Notes: generated by a model from the letters alone, not told the origin. A DNA stretch of 64,000 bases from an uncultured Acetatifactor sp. (GCA_910589035.1 CAJUSI010000015.1:1-64000), one strand, 5' to 3'. Counted from the stretch's first letter, positions 27,216-37,091 are shown. Numbers and translations: made by a program.

Positions 27216-28661
27216 TTATCCTATCAGCCAGTCGTACATTTCCTGATATTTGGCAGCGGATACATGCCAGGAGAAATCTGCGGCCATGGCTCTGTCTATC
27301 ATCTTGTTCCACTCGCGCTTTCTGTCGTAATAGATACGCTCCGCATAGCGGATTGCACTCAGCATCTCATGGGCATTGTAATTCGTAAAGCTGAACCCGG
27401 TGCCGGTACTCTCATACTCATTGTACGGCTGAACCGTATCCTTTAAGCCCCCTGTCTCCCTCACAATGGGAATGGTCCCGTAACGCAGCGCCATCAGCTG
27501 GCTGAGCCCGCAGGGCTCGAACAGAGAGGGCATCAGAAATGCATCACAGGATGCATAGATCTTATGGGACAGGGCATCGGAATAATAGATATTGGCAGAT
27601 ACCTTGTCGGCGTACTTCCAGTCGAAATGACGGAACATATTCTCATAGCGTTCCTCGCCGGTTCCCAGCACCACCAATTGTACATCATCCTGACAGAGCT
27701 CATCCATCACATAGGCAATCAGATCAAGTCCCTTCTGATCCGTAAGCCTGGATACAATGCCGATCATCATCTTCTTATCGTCCACCCTGAGGTTTAATTC
27801 CTGCTGCAGGGCGTGCTTGTTTTTCACCTTCTCCTTGCGGAAATTGACGGCATTATAGGGATTCACGATCTTTCCGTCTGTTTCGGGATTGAATTCCGTA
27901 TAGTCAATACCGTTTACTATACCACGCAGGTCATTTTTCCTGGCCCGGAGCAGTCCGTCCAGCCCTTCCCCGTAGAAAGGTGTCTTGATCTCCTCCGCGT
28001 AGGTACTGCTGACCGTAGTCACCGCATCCGCATAAACGATTCCGCCCTTCAGCAGGTTGGCATCCTTGTACGCCTCCAGCTTGTCGGCGGTAAAGAAATA
28101 CTCCGAAAGCCCTGTGATATTGCGCACTGTCTTTGTATCCCATTTCCCCTGAAACTTCAGGTTATGAATGGTGATAACGGATTTCATATTGCGGTAGAAA
28201 TCGCCTCCCCGGAAACGCTCCTTCATGTAGACGGGTATCAGTCCTGTCTGCCAGTCATGGCAATGCACCACATCCGGCTGAAAGCCGATGACGGGAAGCA
28301 CACTGAGAACCGCCTTGGAAAAATAAGCATACCGCTCAATCTCCCACCTGGGATCATCCGTGTAAACCTTATCCCCGCTGAAGTAATGCTCGTTATCGAT
28401 GAAATAATAATGTACTCCCTCCACTTCCGCCTCAAAGATTCCAACATAGTTGCTTGTCCAGTTGAAATCCATGTAAAAGTGAGACAGATATCTCATCTTT
28501 TCCTTTAGCTCCTGCTTAATACAGGCATACTTGGGAATAATGACCCTTACATCAAAATACTGCTTGTCAACACATTTCGGCAGGGAGCCCACTACATCGG
28601 CCAAGCCACCTGTTTTAATAAAAGGTACTCCCTCTGATGCCGCAAAAAGAATTTTCTTCAT
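27216..28661 (-). CDS. glgA: Glycogen synthase (ADP-glucose type, GT5)
   Basis: 481 residues. Adds glucose from ADP-glucose to growing alpha-1,4-glucan. The N-terminal FKTGGLADVVGSLP holds the KTGGL ADP-glucose-binding motif (as KTGGLAD), and LMPSLFEPCGLSQLMALRYG is the C-terminal GT-B signature. Length is normal. No other glg genes are nearby, so it is separated from the usual glgCD cluster. Confidence 0.95.
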   Translation of the reverse strand: MKKILFAASEGVPFIKTGGLADVVGSLPKCVDKQYFDVRVIIPKYACIKQELKEKMRYLSHFYMDFNWTSNYVGIFEAEVEGVHYYFIDNEHYFSGDKVYTDDPRWEIERYAYFSKAVLSVLPVIGFQPDVVHCHDWQTGLIPVYMKERFRGGDFYRNMKSVITIHNLKFQGKWDTKTVRNITGLSEYFFTADKLEAYKDANLLKGGIVYADAVTTVSSTYAEEIKTPFYGEGLDGLLRARKNDLRGIVNGIDYTEFNPETDGKIVNPYNAVNFRKEKVKNKHALQQELNLRVDDKKMMIGIVSRLTDQKGLDLIAYVMDELCQDDVQLVVLGTGEERYENMFRHFDWKYADKVSANIYYSDALSHKIYASCDAFLMPSLFEPCGLSQLMALRYGTIPIVRETGGLKDTVQPYNEYESTGTGFSFTNYNAHEMLSAIRYAERIYYDRKREWNKMIDRAMAADFSWHVSAAKYQEMYDWLIG

Positions 28662-28842
28662 CGGAACCCTCCACTGATATAATATAAAGTCGCGTCCTCT
28701 GCGCCGCGTTTGATTACAGGAAGCTGCTCCTGCTTCCTATAATATACTTATTATAATTATACAACAATATTGATGCAGTGGAAAGCATTTCTTTTACATT
28801 TTCGTCCAATCGTTTTTCAGGGAATCTGATTTATTCGGCCAT

Positions 28843-29367
28843 TCATGACATCTTATAGGAAAGACGGATTCTGTCGGCAATCAGAGCGATGAACTCCGAA
28901 TTGGTGGGCTTGCCCTTTCCCGTATCGATGGTGTAGCCGAACAATGCGTCCAGGGTCTCCATTCTTCCCCTGCTCCAGGCCACCTCAATCGCATGACGGA
29001 TGGCACGTTCTACACGGCTTGGCGTAGTCTGGAACCGTTTCGCTATGGTGGGATACAGTATCTTGGTGATGGAGCTGATCATTCCAGGATCGTCCACAGA
29101 CATCATAATAGCCTCCCTTAAGTACTGATAGCCTTTGATATGTGCCGGGACGCCGATCTCATGTATCATGTTCGTCACATCCTGTTCCAGATCCCGGGTC
29201 GATGCCGGCTTGGATGTCTCCTGCACATTGGCCTTCTGCGGTGCGCCGCTTTTTCCGGAGGGCACTGTAATCATGATCTGAAATTCCTTGTCCCCGTTCA
29301 TCAGATCACCCAGAATCTTGTATATCTTCTCATTATCCTTCGTAGCTGTGATATTCAGCTGCTCCAT
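28843..29367 (-). CDS. Spo0A C-terminal domain protein lacking a receiver domain
   Basis: 174 residues. Residues about 55-174 match the Spo0A DNA-binding domain: IHEIGVPAHIKGYQYLREAI, TPSRVERAIRHAIEVAW and the closing DRIRLSYK region. The phosphoacceptor receiver domain of normal Spo0A (about 260 residues) is absent; instead a short 50-residue N-terminus with an acidic/helical start is found. It is intact and starts cleanly after AGGAGG near 29375, so it is not simply a broken gene. It may bind 0A-like boxes without phospho-control. Confidence 0.85.
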   Translation of the reverse strand: MEQLNITATKDNEKIYKILGDLMNGDKEFQIMITVPSGKSGAPQKANVQETSKPASTRDLEQDVTNMIHEIGVPAHIKGYQYLREAIMMSVDDPGMISSITKILYPTIAKRFQTTPSRVERAIRHAIEVAWSRGRMETLDALFGYTIDTGKGKPTNSEFIALIADRIRLSYKMS

Positions 29368-29771
29368 CCTGCTACCTCCTCAAACAATTTCAGCCACTTC
29401 CTGACTGACTCATAACGCAAAATGTCTAATTTCGTCTTTTTCCATTATAAAAGAGAAGTGTTTGATACAGCAACTCCAACCCACCGCGTGATTCGCGGGA
29501 ATACGCCAAAAAGCTCCGCAAAGCGTGCAGTATCATCCTTATTTTCCAAATTTTTCAAAAAATTTCTTTTTATCGAAAACACTTGACAATATCCCGGCAG
29601 GAAGGGCACAATAGATACCAGATAAATAAATGTCAGAAAACTGCAGTGCCGGACAGTCCATAACCCAGCCGCAGGCAGCGTAGCATGGACGGGTCATGCA
29701 TGCCGCCAGGCCGGGTTCAATGGTCCGGCTCATTGTCGGCGAGAGCAAAATGCCGGGGAGGTATACCGTTT
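29368..29771. other. Divergent intergenic region between the Spo0A-like gene and holA
   Basis: About 400 bases with a candidate plus-strand promoter at 29583-29612. No gene or RNA family is recognised. Confidence 0.5.
29583..29612 (+). promoter_or_regulatory. SigA-type promoter upstream of holA
   Basis: TTGACA (29583-29588), 18 bases, CACAAT (29607-29612). The -35 is perfect and the -10 has one mismatch. The holA ATG is 160 bases downstream. Confidence 0.6.
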
Positions 29772-30749
29772 ATGAGGCAGATTAACGAAGATATCAAGCA
29801 GGGAAATTTCAGACAGGTTTATCTTCTCTACGGAGAGGAGCGCTATCTGCGCAGGCAATACCGGGATAAGCTTCAAAAAGCCCTCTGCGCCGAAGAGGAT
29901 GCCATGAACCTGCATTTCTATGAGGGAAAAAGTACACCGGTGGAGGAAATCATCGACCTGGCGGAGACCCTGCCCTTTTTCAGCGACCGGCGCGTTATTT
30001 TTCTCAATGACAGCGGTCTGTTCAAATCCGGCGGGGAAAAAATGGCGGAATATTTGTCGAATCCCAGCGATACCTGCTTTTTCGTCTTTACGGAAAGCGA
30101 AGTGGACAAGCGCAGCAGACTGTATAAGACCGTACAGTCAAAGGGCTATGCGGCGGAATTTGCCGTCCAGGACGAGAATACTCTGAAACGCTGGATCGCA
30201 GGGATTCTTGCAAGGGAAGGCAAAAGGATCGCGGAAAGCACCGTGATGCTTTTACTGTCCAGAACAGGGACGGACATGGAAAATATTCAGATGGAGCTGG
30301 AAAAGCTGATCTGCTACTGTATGGAAAGGGAAGCCGTAACCCCACAGGATGTGGAAGCGGTCTGTGCCACCCGTGTCAGCAACCATATCTTTGACATGAT
30401 CAACGCCGTCGCCGCCGGACAGCAAAAGCAGGCTCTGGAGCTGTACTATGATCTGCTGGCCCTGAAGGAGCCGCCCATGCGCATTCTCTTCCTGATTGCA
30501 AGGCAGTGCAATATGCTGCTGCAGGCGAAGGAATTGAAGGCCAGGGGATTTGACAACCGCACCATCGGCTCTAAAATCGGGGTAGCCCCTTTCATAGCGG
30601 GTAAATATCTGAACCAGGCCTCCCGTTTCCGGACATCCGTTCTCAGGAATGCTGTGGAAAAATGCGTGGAAGCGGAGGAAGCCGTCAAAACCGGGAAAAT
30701 GAACGATGTGATGAGTGTGGAGATATTGATCCTCTCCGTGCTGTCCTGA
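29772..30749 (+). CDS. holA: DNA polymerase III delta subunit
   Basis: A clamp-loader subunit that opens the beta clamp. About 325 residues. FRQVYLLYGEERYLRRQY at the N-terminus and FDMINAVAAGQQKQALELY, then LIARQCNMLLQAKELKARG, fit the family. The ATG at 29772 has GGGGAGG ten bases upstream; the frame opens earlier at 29685. Followed by a 32-bp minisatellite, then convergent comEC. Confidence 0.93.
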   Translation: MRQINEDIKQGNFRQVYLLYGEERYLRRQYRDKLQKALCAEEDAMNLHFYEGKSTPVEEIIDLAETLPFFSDRRVIFLNDSGLFKSGGEKMAEYLSNPSDTCFFVFTESEVDKRSRLYKTVQSKGYAAEFAVQDENTLKRWIAGILAREGKRIAESTVMLLLSRTGTDMENIQMELEKLICYCMEREAVTPQDVEAVCATRVSNHIFDMINAVAAGQQKQALELYYDLLALKEPPMRILFLIARQCNMLLQAKELKARGFDNRTIGSKIGVAPFIAGKYLNQASRFRTSVLRNAVEKCVEAEEAVKTGKMNDVMSVEILILSVLS

Positions 30750-30801
30750 CAGGTCCCTCTGTATCCCTGTTCCCCTGCCGGATACTCCTGCCTGTTTCTC
30801 T

Positions 30802-31012
30802 TCCCCGGTCCCCGGCGCTCCCGAGTGCTTTTTTCCCTGTCGCCTGGCGCTCCCGGCTGCTTCTCTTCCCGGTTTCCGGCGCTCCCGAGTGCTTTTCTTC
30901 CCGGTCGCCCGGCGCTCCCGAATGCTTCTCTTCCCGGTCCCCGGCGCTCCCGAATGCTTCTCTTCCCGGTCCCCGGCGCTCCCGAATGCTTTTCTTCCCT
31001 GTCGCCTGGCGG
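30802..31012. repeat. 32-bp minisatellite between holA and comEC
   Basis: GGCGCTCCC recurs at 30814, 30846, 30878, 30911, 30943 and 30975, with a diverged seventh unit near 31008, giving six to seven copies of a 32- or 33-bp unit with the core GGCGCTCCCGAATGCTTCTC. The period is not a multiple of three, so it does not code coherently. It fills almost the whole gap between the convergent 3' ends. Confidence 0.9.
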
Positions 31013-31015
31013 CAC

Positions 31016-33547
31016 TTACCTGCCCTCCAGCATGGCGGACGCCCTGATCTCCCCGTTGCGGAAGCTGATGGTAACCGCGCCGGACCGGGCTGTCTGCAGG
31101 ATATAACTGCCGCAGTCCTCCAGGCGTTCCAGCAGCTCCTCATGAGGATGCCCGTAGCGGTTGTTCCGCCCGCTGGAAATCACTGTCAGCGACGGGGCAA
31201 GCTGCTCAAGAAGCTTTTCCGGCGTGGAATTGCGCGAACCGTGATGCGCCGCCTTCAGCACCGTGACCCCGCTTATATTTCTCTTCAGAATTTCTTCCAG
31301 GAAAGCGCTCTCCCCCTTTCCCTGCACATCTCCTGTCAGAAGCAATGTCCAGCACTGTCGGCCTCCCCCTGCGGACGGAACCGAATCCCTGTTAAATTCC
31401 ACATAAAAGCATTCCGAATAGGCATTTACGTCTCCTGCTTCAAATCCCGAAGCAGGATGCAGGCAGGTAAACAGAGTATCCCCGCTGCGAAAGCTGTCCC
31501 CGGCAGCCAGATATCCCACCGGCACCTTTGCCGCCGCGGCGGCAGCCAGCAATTCTCCAAGCTGTTCCTCCCTTGCCCGCTCTTCGATGGCGGGAAGCAG
31601 AAGCTGTCCCACGGAAATATGGTTTTCCCCGCTCATTTCGAGCAATTCCACTGCGCCGTTGACATGATCCGCATCCGGATGAGACAGAAAGATGCCTTCG
31701 ATGCGCCGGATTCCGCTGTATTTCAGATAGGGAATCAGTACGTATTTCCCCACGCCACTGCGGCTGCTGCTTCCGCAGTCAAAGAGATAGGTATGTCCTT
31801 CGGAAGTACGCACTATAATGCAGTCCCCCTGCCCCACATCCAGGAACGTAACGCTGTCCCCCGCCGGAGCCTGAAAGCCCAGCACCAAAACGGCCAGGCA
31901 TATAACGCATAAGCCCGAAAGCAGCATCCCCCGCTTCCCTGAAAATATCCTGAGAATTTCTTTTGCGCCATTGCCCCACCCGCCAGTCAATTTCTTACTG
32001 CGGACCGATCCTTTCCCGGAATCCCCCTGTATTGCGGCATCCTGCTTCTTTGTCCCATTCCTGCTGTTCCCGACCTCACATTTCATGGCATCCTGCTTTT
32101 CCATGCCGCATCCCGCGGCCTCCTGCTCCCTCTCCTGCCGTCTCTCCATCCCCCTTCGCAGCACAATGACGCCGGCCAGAAGAAAATAGTATACAATGAC
32201 CTGCCATGTCCCCGGGCAGCCGGGATTCCAGGTATGAAAGGGCAGAGTGTCAAAGCGCCCGCACAGGAATTCATACACGCCAAGGATCAGGCGGTCTATC
32301 ATGCCCAGTATTTCCAGCCCCGGAACCAGCAGTGCCAGAAGTCCCGTTATCATCATGGGTTTCATCAGAGGAATCACGAAGAGATTCAGAAAGACAGAGT
32401 AGACCGGCACCTCATAGTAGAAGGTAAGCTGTATGGGAAGAGTTGCCAGAGTAATGGACAGGCTCACAAGTGCGGAACGGTAAACGGATGAGCCAATGCT
32501 TCGGATTTTCCGGCCCAGTGCCTTATAGATGCCCGGGGACTTTCCCGGGGAGGACTCTCCCCGCTTTGCCGGAGCCGATGCCGGCATCAGTGCCGGGCTC
32601 AGAACCGCAATTCCCAGTACAGAGGCAAAGGAAAGCAGGAAGCCGCTGTTTAACAGGTAATAGGGATTCCCGATTACCATCACCGCAGCCATCACCCCAA
32701 GAGCTGTCAGCATATCGTAGGTTCTGCCCGCCATTTCTCCCAGCATTCTGATAATGTACATGCCGATGGCCCTGCAGGCCGATACGCCGAAGCCGGTCAT
32801 ACAGCCGTACAGCATCAGGAGGATACTTCCCGCCGCTGCGGCCGGTCCGATGGGAATTCCCGCCTTTCGCAGCAGCCTGTAGAGGCTCATGCCGATAATG
32901 GTGATGTGAAGCGAAGAGATGGAGAGAATATGCAGGATTCCGTTTCGCTTGTATAAATCCTTCAGTTCACCGTCCAATTCCTTCTTGTCCCCCAGAAGCA
33001 GCGCGCTCATAACCGCCGCTTCCTTCTCCGGAAAGATACGGTACAGCCTCTCCTTAAAATAGCTTTTCAGACGGAACAATCCCTCCCGAAGAGGCCAGTA
33101 CTCTTCGTCCCGATACAGAATCTCCGTCTTCCGCAGCCTTCCCCCGACCCCAAGAGTGCTGTAATAGACCGCGGAATCGAATTCTCCGGGATTGGTGGCC
33201 ACGGAACAGGGATAGAACACGCCGCTGACCGCCACGGTACTTCCCAGGGGAATTTCCCCGGCAAATTCCGTATCGCATATGATATTTTCCTGACAGGGAA
33301 GAGCATGCTGCAGATCCGCAGCGAATTGTCCCGAAGCATTCGCTTCCGACAGAAGAACTGATTTCAGATAAATGCAGGATTCGTCTTTTCCGTATACCTG
33401 TCCGGTCACAAGCAGCCGGACGTATGTCTCACATTCCTTTATGCTGACGCAGCCGGGCTCCGGCTCCGCCGCCCCTCCGGTCCCCAGCCGGAGAGCTGCG
33501 GCAATGACCAGCAGCACAGCAGCCAGGAACAGGGGGCGCCTGATCAA
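31016..33547 (-). CDS. comEC: ComEC/Rec2-type DNA uptake channel
   Basis: 843 residues: an N-terminal OB-like region, a central multi-pass Competence domain (about residues 190-440) and a C-terminal metallo-beta-lactamase-like domain with DVGQGDC, SHPDADHVNG and KAAHHGSRNS. The protein forms the membrane channel for single-stranded DNA uptake. A charged linker (about 445-520) joins the membrane and hydrolase parts. The ATG overlaps the ABC permease TGA by four bases, so comEC is translated with the transporter. Confidence 0.93.
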   Translation of the reverse strand: MIRRPLFLAAVLLVIAAALRLGTGGAAEPEPGCVSIKECETYVRLLVTGQVYGKDESCIYLKSVLLSEANASGQFAADLQHALPCQENIICDTEFAGEIPLGSTVAVSGVFYPCSVATNPGEFDSAVYYSTLGVGGRLRKTEILYRDEEYWPLREGLFRLKSYFKERLYRIFPEKEAAVMSALLLGDKKELDGELKDLYKRNGILHILSISSLHITIIGMSLYRLLRKAGIPIGPAAAAGSILLMLYGCMTGFGVSACRAIGMYIIRMLGEMAGRTYDMLTALGVMAAVMVIGNPYYLLNSGFLLSFASVLGIAVLSPALMPASAPAKRGESSPGKSPGIYKALGRKIRSIGSSVYRSALVSLSITLATLPIQLTFYYEVPVYSVFLNLFVIPLMKPMMITGLLALLVPGLEILGMIDRLILGVYEFLCGRFDTLPFHTWNPGCPGTWQVIVYYFLLAGVIVLRRGMERRQEREQEAAGCGMEKQDAMKCEVGNSRNGTKKQDAAIQGDSGKGSVRSKKLTGGWGNGAKEILRIFSGKRGMLLSGLCVICLAVLVLGFQAPAGDSVTFLDVGQGDCIIVRTSEGHTYLFDCGSSSRSGVGKYVLIPYLKYSGIRRIEGIFLSHPDADHVNGAVELLEMSGENHISVGQLLLPAIEERAREEQLGELLAAAAAAKVPVGYLAAGDSFRSGDTLFTCLHPASGFEAGDVNAYSECFYVEFNRDSVPSAGGGRQCWTLLLTGDVQGKGESAFLEEILKRNISGVTVLKAAHHGSRNSTPEKLLEQLAPSLTVISSGRNNRYGHPHEELLERLEDCGSYILQTARSGAVTISFRNGEIRASAMLEGR

Positions 33548-34332
33548 TGCAGCCTCCTGGACATACGCCTCAGTGCAAGGAACAGCAGAATCCCCGCCAG
33601 TGCCGCCAGAAACAGATAGGACTGTAGCATGGGAACGAAATTATAATGTTCACCCTTCCATACCATGTAAAAATCCCGGTTAATATAGGTGACCGGTAAA
33701 AGCTTTGCAATCGCCTGGACGGCGGAGGGCAGATTGTCATAGCTGATTCCCATCATGCCTCCCAGAATCATCATGGCAAAATACAGAATCATTGTCACGC
33801 AGTATGTCAGCGAAAATTTCCTCAGCATCGAGGAAATGGCGTAGGATAAGCAGAACAGAATCACGCTCAGCACGAAAATGCATAAAATATACAGCGCAGC
33901 CCCCGGCAGACTGGGCCTTTTCATATCCACGAAGAAACAGCCCACCGTGAAATAAATGCAGAAGGCAAGCAGCATGAATATCATCTCCGAGAGAATCCGA
34001 TTGCACAGGGAGACGCTGGTTCTGATCCCGAAGAGCTCCATCCTCTGGGGAATTCCTTTTTCCAGCTCCTGAGCATGGGATACCCCGTACCCCATGAACA
34101 CCGTGGCCAGAGGAATCAGCACGCCGATGCCCAGGAATACGCTGGTAGACATATCCGCCCGCATGGCGGCGTCCGTAACCTGCGCGGACATGGCCCGGAT
34201 AATGATTATCATCATTAAAACGGGCATTCCCACTCCGAAAATATGAACATAAGGATTCCCTATGGTATTGCGGAACTCAAATAAAACCATCTGCGGGGAA
34301 ATCAGCTTCCCCTCCCTTTTTCCGTTGCTCAT
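33544..34332 (-). CDS. ABC-2 type transporter permease
   Basis: 262 residues with six hydrophobic segments (the first about 28-48), the layout of ABC-2 export permeases. It is coupled by a 4-base overlap with the ATPase upstream and with comEC downstream. The substrate is unknown; export of a peptide, antibiotic or lipid is typical of this class. Confidence 0.88.
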   Translation of the reverse strand: MSNGKREGKLISPQMVLFEFRNTIGNPYVHIFGVGMPVLMMIIIIRAMSAQVTDAAMRADMSTSVFLGIGVLIPLATVFMGYGVSHAQELEKGIPQRMELFGIRTSVSLCNRILSEMIFMLLAFCIYFTVGCFFVDMKRPSLPGAALYILCIFVLSVILFCLSYAISSMLRKFSLTYCVTMILYFAMMILGGMMGISYDNLPSAVQAIAKLLPVTYINRDFYMVWKGEHYNFVPMLQSYLFLAALAGILLFLALRRMSRRLH

Positions 34333-35204
34333 TTCAGCCCCTCCTTCCCGCAGCGCTGCTTGGCGTTGATATAGAGCATTTCGATATCGTTATTGCTCCG
34401 CTTATAATTCACATTGTGCTCCAGGAGCTTCCCGGCAATCTGCCTTTCCCTCTCCTCGTTCTCACAGGAAACCGCGATCAGGTGGGCCGGAGATGCCAGC
34501 TTTTCATAGCCGGACAGAAGCCCTTCGTTCTCTCCGTTCCTCCCCACCACAATCACCGCCCTGCCGCAGTATTTGTGGAAAAGCGCTTCCCTGGAACCGT
34601 AGTCCACCACATGCCCCTCGTCCAGAATCAGCAGCTTATCCGCCAGCTGATCCAGCTCCTCGTAATAATGGGATACCACCACAAGGCTTTCCTTCTTCCC
34701 CCGGTACCATTCCGCCAGCTTCTCCACCAGCTTCTGCCTGGTCTCAAAGTCCAGCCCGGAGGTAACCTCGTCGTAAAATGTCAGCGCCGCTTCCTGCATC
34801 ATTACCATAATAATGGTAAATCTCTGCTTCTGTCCCCCTGACAGTTTGGAGTATTTCTTCCTGAGGCAGTCCCCGAATTCAAAAAAGTCGATCAGTTCCC
34901 GCAGCTTCCGGTTCCCCGCAATCTTCGTCCCCAGAATGGCCTCCATTACGTATTTTACGGGCATATTATCCGTATACTCGTTAAACTGCATGTGAACGGC
35001 CATCTGCTCCGGCTTTAACTGCGTCCGGATCGAGCCCTGGTAGGGCACAATGCCCAGTATACTCTTGATCAATGTAGTCTTGCCCGCACCGTTGGAGCCG
35101 ATGACGCCCACCCGGTCTCCCTCCTCAATGACAAGCGGCTCGTTTATGCTCAGGACAGTATCCGCCCCGTAGCACACAGTCAGATTCTGAATGGATAACA
35201 GCAT
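34329..35204 (-). CDS. ABC transporter ATP-binding protein
   Basis: 291 residues with Walker A GSNGAGKTT, signature LSGGQKQR, Walker B with ALTFYDEVTSGLD (YDE, a mild deviation from LLDE) and a C-terminal extension of about 80 residues after the nucleotide-binding domain. It starts the transporter-comEC operon and follows an extended -10 promoter overlapped by a palindrome. Confidence 0.93.
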   Translation of the reverse strand: MLLSIQNLTVCYGADTVLSINEPLVIEEGDRVGVIGSNGAGKTTLIKSILGIVPYQGSIRTQLKPEQMAVHMQFNEYTDNMPVKYVMEAILGTKIAGNRKLRELIDFFEFGDCLRKKYSKLSGGQKQRFTIIMVMMQEAALTFYDEVTSGLDFETRQKLVEKLAEWYRGKKESLVVVSHYYEELDQLADKLLILDEGHVVDYGSREALFHKYCGRAVIVVGRNGENEGLLSGYEKLASPAHLIAVSCENEERERQIAGKLLEHNVNYKRSNNDIEMLYINAKQRCGKEGLK

Positions 35205-35313
35205 ATATCCTCATCTCCTTTATACGAACATATGTTTCCTTCTCTTTTGACAGCAATCCCTGCTTTTGACAGCGATAATCTCTTTTTGAGGTGTTAATCG
35301 TCCGAATGGCTCT

Positions 35314-35343
35314 ATTATACCAGAGACATATGAATTTCATATG
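35314..35343 (-). promoter_or_regulatory. Extended -10 promoter with a palindromic operator, upstream of the ABC transporter
   Basis: On the minus strand TGGTATAAT (35314-35322) is an extended -10 element. CATATGAATTTCATATG (35327-35343) is a perfect 8-bp inverted repeat with a 1-base centre, placed over the -35 position, where no good -35 hexamer exists. The arrangement suggests a regulator binding there; the adjacent two-component system is a candidate by position only. Confidence 0.6.
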
Positions 35344-35453
35344 AAGACTGTGTGTAACTTTTTCATGAAGTATCCGCCTGTACGGATTTTTCTGCCTGCC
35401 CTGCATATGCATCTCCGGAGGCATTTATCATATGGGATGAGCTTTCCATGGCA

Positions 35454-37091
35454 TCATTTTGATAAATCCCCTCCGCCATGAATAGGAAAGGCAAGCACCG
35501 CAGCCACGCCCTCTGCGCTGTTTTGCACAGCGAGGGAAATATCCAGCTTTCGGGCGTAGTAGGCGGCAATGTAGAGTCCAAGCCCGTGTCCCCGCATTCC
35601 TGCCCGGGAATCCATGCTCTGCGCCCCGCTGACAAAGGGCTCGAAAATGTGAAGGAGCAGCTCCTCCGGAATCCTCGCGCCCAGATTTTCAATAGCGATC
35701 GTCCCTTCCGCCTCTCCCCGCCGTACGGTTATGCGTATACAGCCTCCCTCAGGAGTATAGTGCACCGCATTGGACAGGAGATTGTCCAGAATCTGGGAAA
35801 GCATCCTCTCATCCGCATCCGCCGGGAGACTTTCCTCCCCCCTGAATTCCACCCTGAGCTTTTTGTCCGCCAGAGTCACCTGACAGGCCTGCATTCTTTC
35901 CCTCAGGATCCCCGCCGCATCCATCCGCTGAAGATTCATATTTTCTGCACAGCGATTCAGATACAGAATATCCTCAACCATTTTGCGCATGGACAGCAGC
36001 TCTGCCTTCACCTTCGGCAGGTATATCCCGGTATCCGCATACCTGCCGATCCCATTCATCATTCCCTCCACCAGAAGGAGCGCTGCGGCGATGGGCGTCT
36101 TCAGTTGGTGTGAAGATGCGCGCAGGAAAATTTCCTGCCTTTGATTCTCTTCCTCCAGCCTGGTATTTTTCTCCTCCAGCTCCCGATAGCTTTCCCGAAT
36201 CTGCAGGTAGAATTCATCCAGCGTATCCGCCAGTCTGCGCACCTCATCCTGGCGCCCCTGCCATTTCCCGGAGAGGGGTTCCACCGGGAAATCCTTTCCC
36301 CGCTTCATCTGCCCGGCATGCTCCACCAGCTCCTCAATAGGGTTCACGATCCCCCTGGAGTAGATGCGGGAGAACAAAAGCACCGCCAGTACAATGACGG
36401 CCCCCAGCATGGGAAGGCTCTGGAGCACAACGGGCCTGATCTCCTCCGCATCGGGTGAAACCACGGGCAAAAAGGACAGAATCAGGCTCTCATCCGTCCA
36501 TTCCGCCGCCAGATAATTGGTATAGCGGTTGCTGGAATCCTGGATCCCCGACTCGATCACGAACATATTGTCGGTATAAAAATGTACCTTTACGGATTCG
36601 TTGAAAAACTCCTCCCCCATATCCCGGCTATAACGAAGCTTTACCGCCACCGGAAGAGCATTCTCCTTTCCCAGAAATTCCTGCAGAATGTCCGCCAGCT
36701 CCTCCATTTCCGGTTCCAGTCTCATATCCGTCTCCGCTCCGTGCTCCCTTGCCGCAAGTAATTTCTCCCGGCATCTGTCCAGAATCCGGACAAGGCCTTC
36801 CGCCTTTATCTGCACCTCCGCCGAGAAGCTCTTTCCCGTGATGAGCAGATACTCTCCTTCCATGGGAATCTCCAGGGAATAGCATGCGGTGGAATTCCTC
36901 ACCCGCACTCCTTCATAGCTTCCTGATTCCACATAGGCCCTGTGCTGTTCACAGACGGATCTCAGGTTCTGCTCCATGACATAATCCACATAGAGAGAAG
37001 GCAGCATATTGATAAAATACCCTACCAGAAAAAGCAGCATGACCCCCGCCAGAAGCATGCTATATACCAGATTTTTGCGTCCAAGCGACAT
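35454..37091 (-). CDS. Sensor histidine kinase (two-component system A)
   Basis: About 545 residues: N-terminal membrane segment (about 9-31), a large extracytoplasmic sensor part (about 35-235), a second membrane segment, a HAMP-like linker, a DHp domain with SSHQLKTPIA (phosphoacceptor His) and a HATPase with LLSNAVHYTPEGG and GHGLGLYIAAY. The start at 37091 has GGGGTG upstream. It follows its response regulator with 33 bases between. The signal is unknown. Confidence 0.9.
   Translation of the reverse strand: MSLGRKNLVYSMLLAGVMLLFLVGYFINMLPSLYVDYVMEQNLRSVCEQHRAYVESGSYEGVRVRNSTACYSLEIPMEGEYLLITGKSFSAEVQIKAEGLVRILDRCREKLLAAREHGAETDMRLEPEMEELADILQEFLGKENALPVAVKLRYSRDMGEEFFNESVKVHFYTDNMFVIESGIQDSSNRYTNYLAAEWTDESLILSFLPVVSPDAEEIRPVVLQSLPMLGAVIVLAVLLFSRIYSRGIVNPIEELVEHAGQMKRGKDFPVEPLSGKWQGRQDEVRRLADTLDEFYLQIRESYRELEEKNTRLEEENQRQEIFLRASSHQLKTPIAAALLLVEGMMNGIGRYADTGIYLPKVKAELLSMRKMVEDILYLNRCAENMNLQRMDAAGILRERMQACQVTLADKKLRVEFRGEESLPADADERMLSQILDNLLSNAVHYTPEGGCIRITVRRGEAEGTIAIENLGARIPEELLLHIFEPFVSGAQSMDSRAGMRGHGLGLYIAAYYARKLDISLAVQNSAEGVAAVLAFPIHGGGDLSK

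Noticed and set aside
30446..31015. Minus-strand frame through the 32-bp repeat
   Set aside because: It lies opposite holA and reads the repeat in rotating frames; the period is not a multiple of three and no family is seen.
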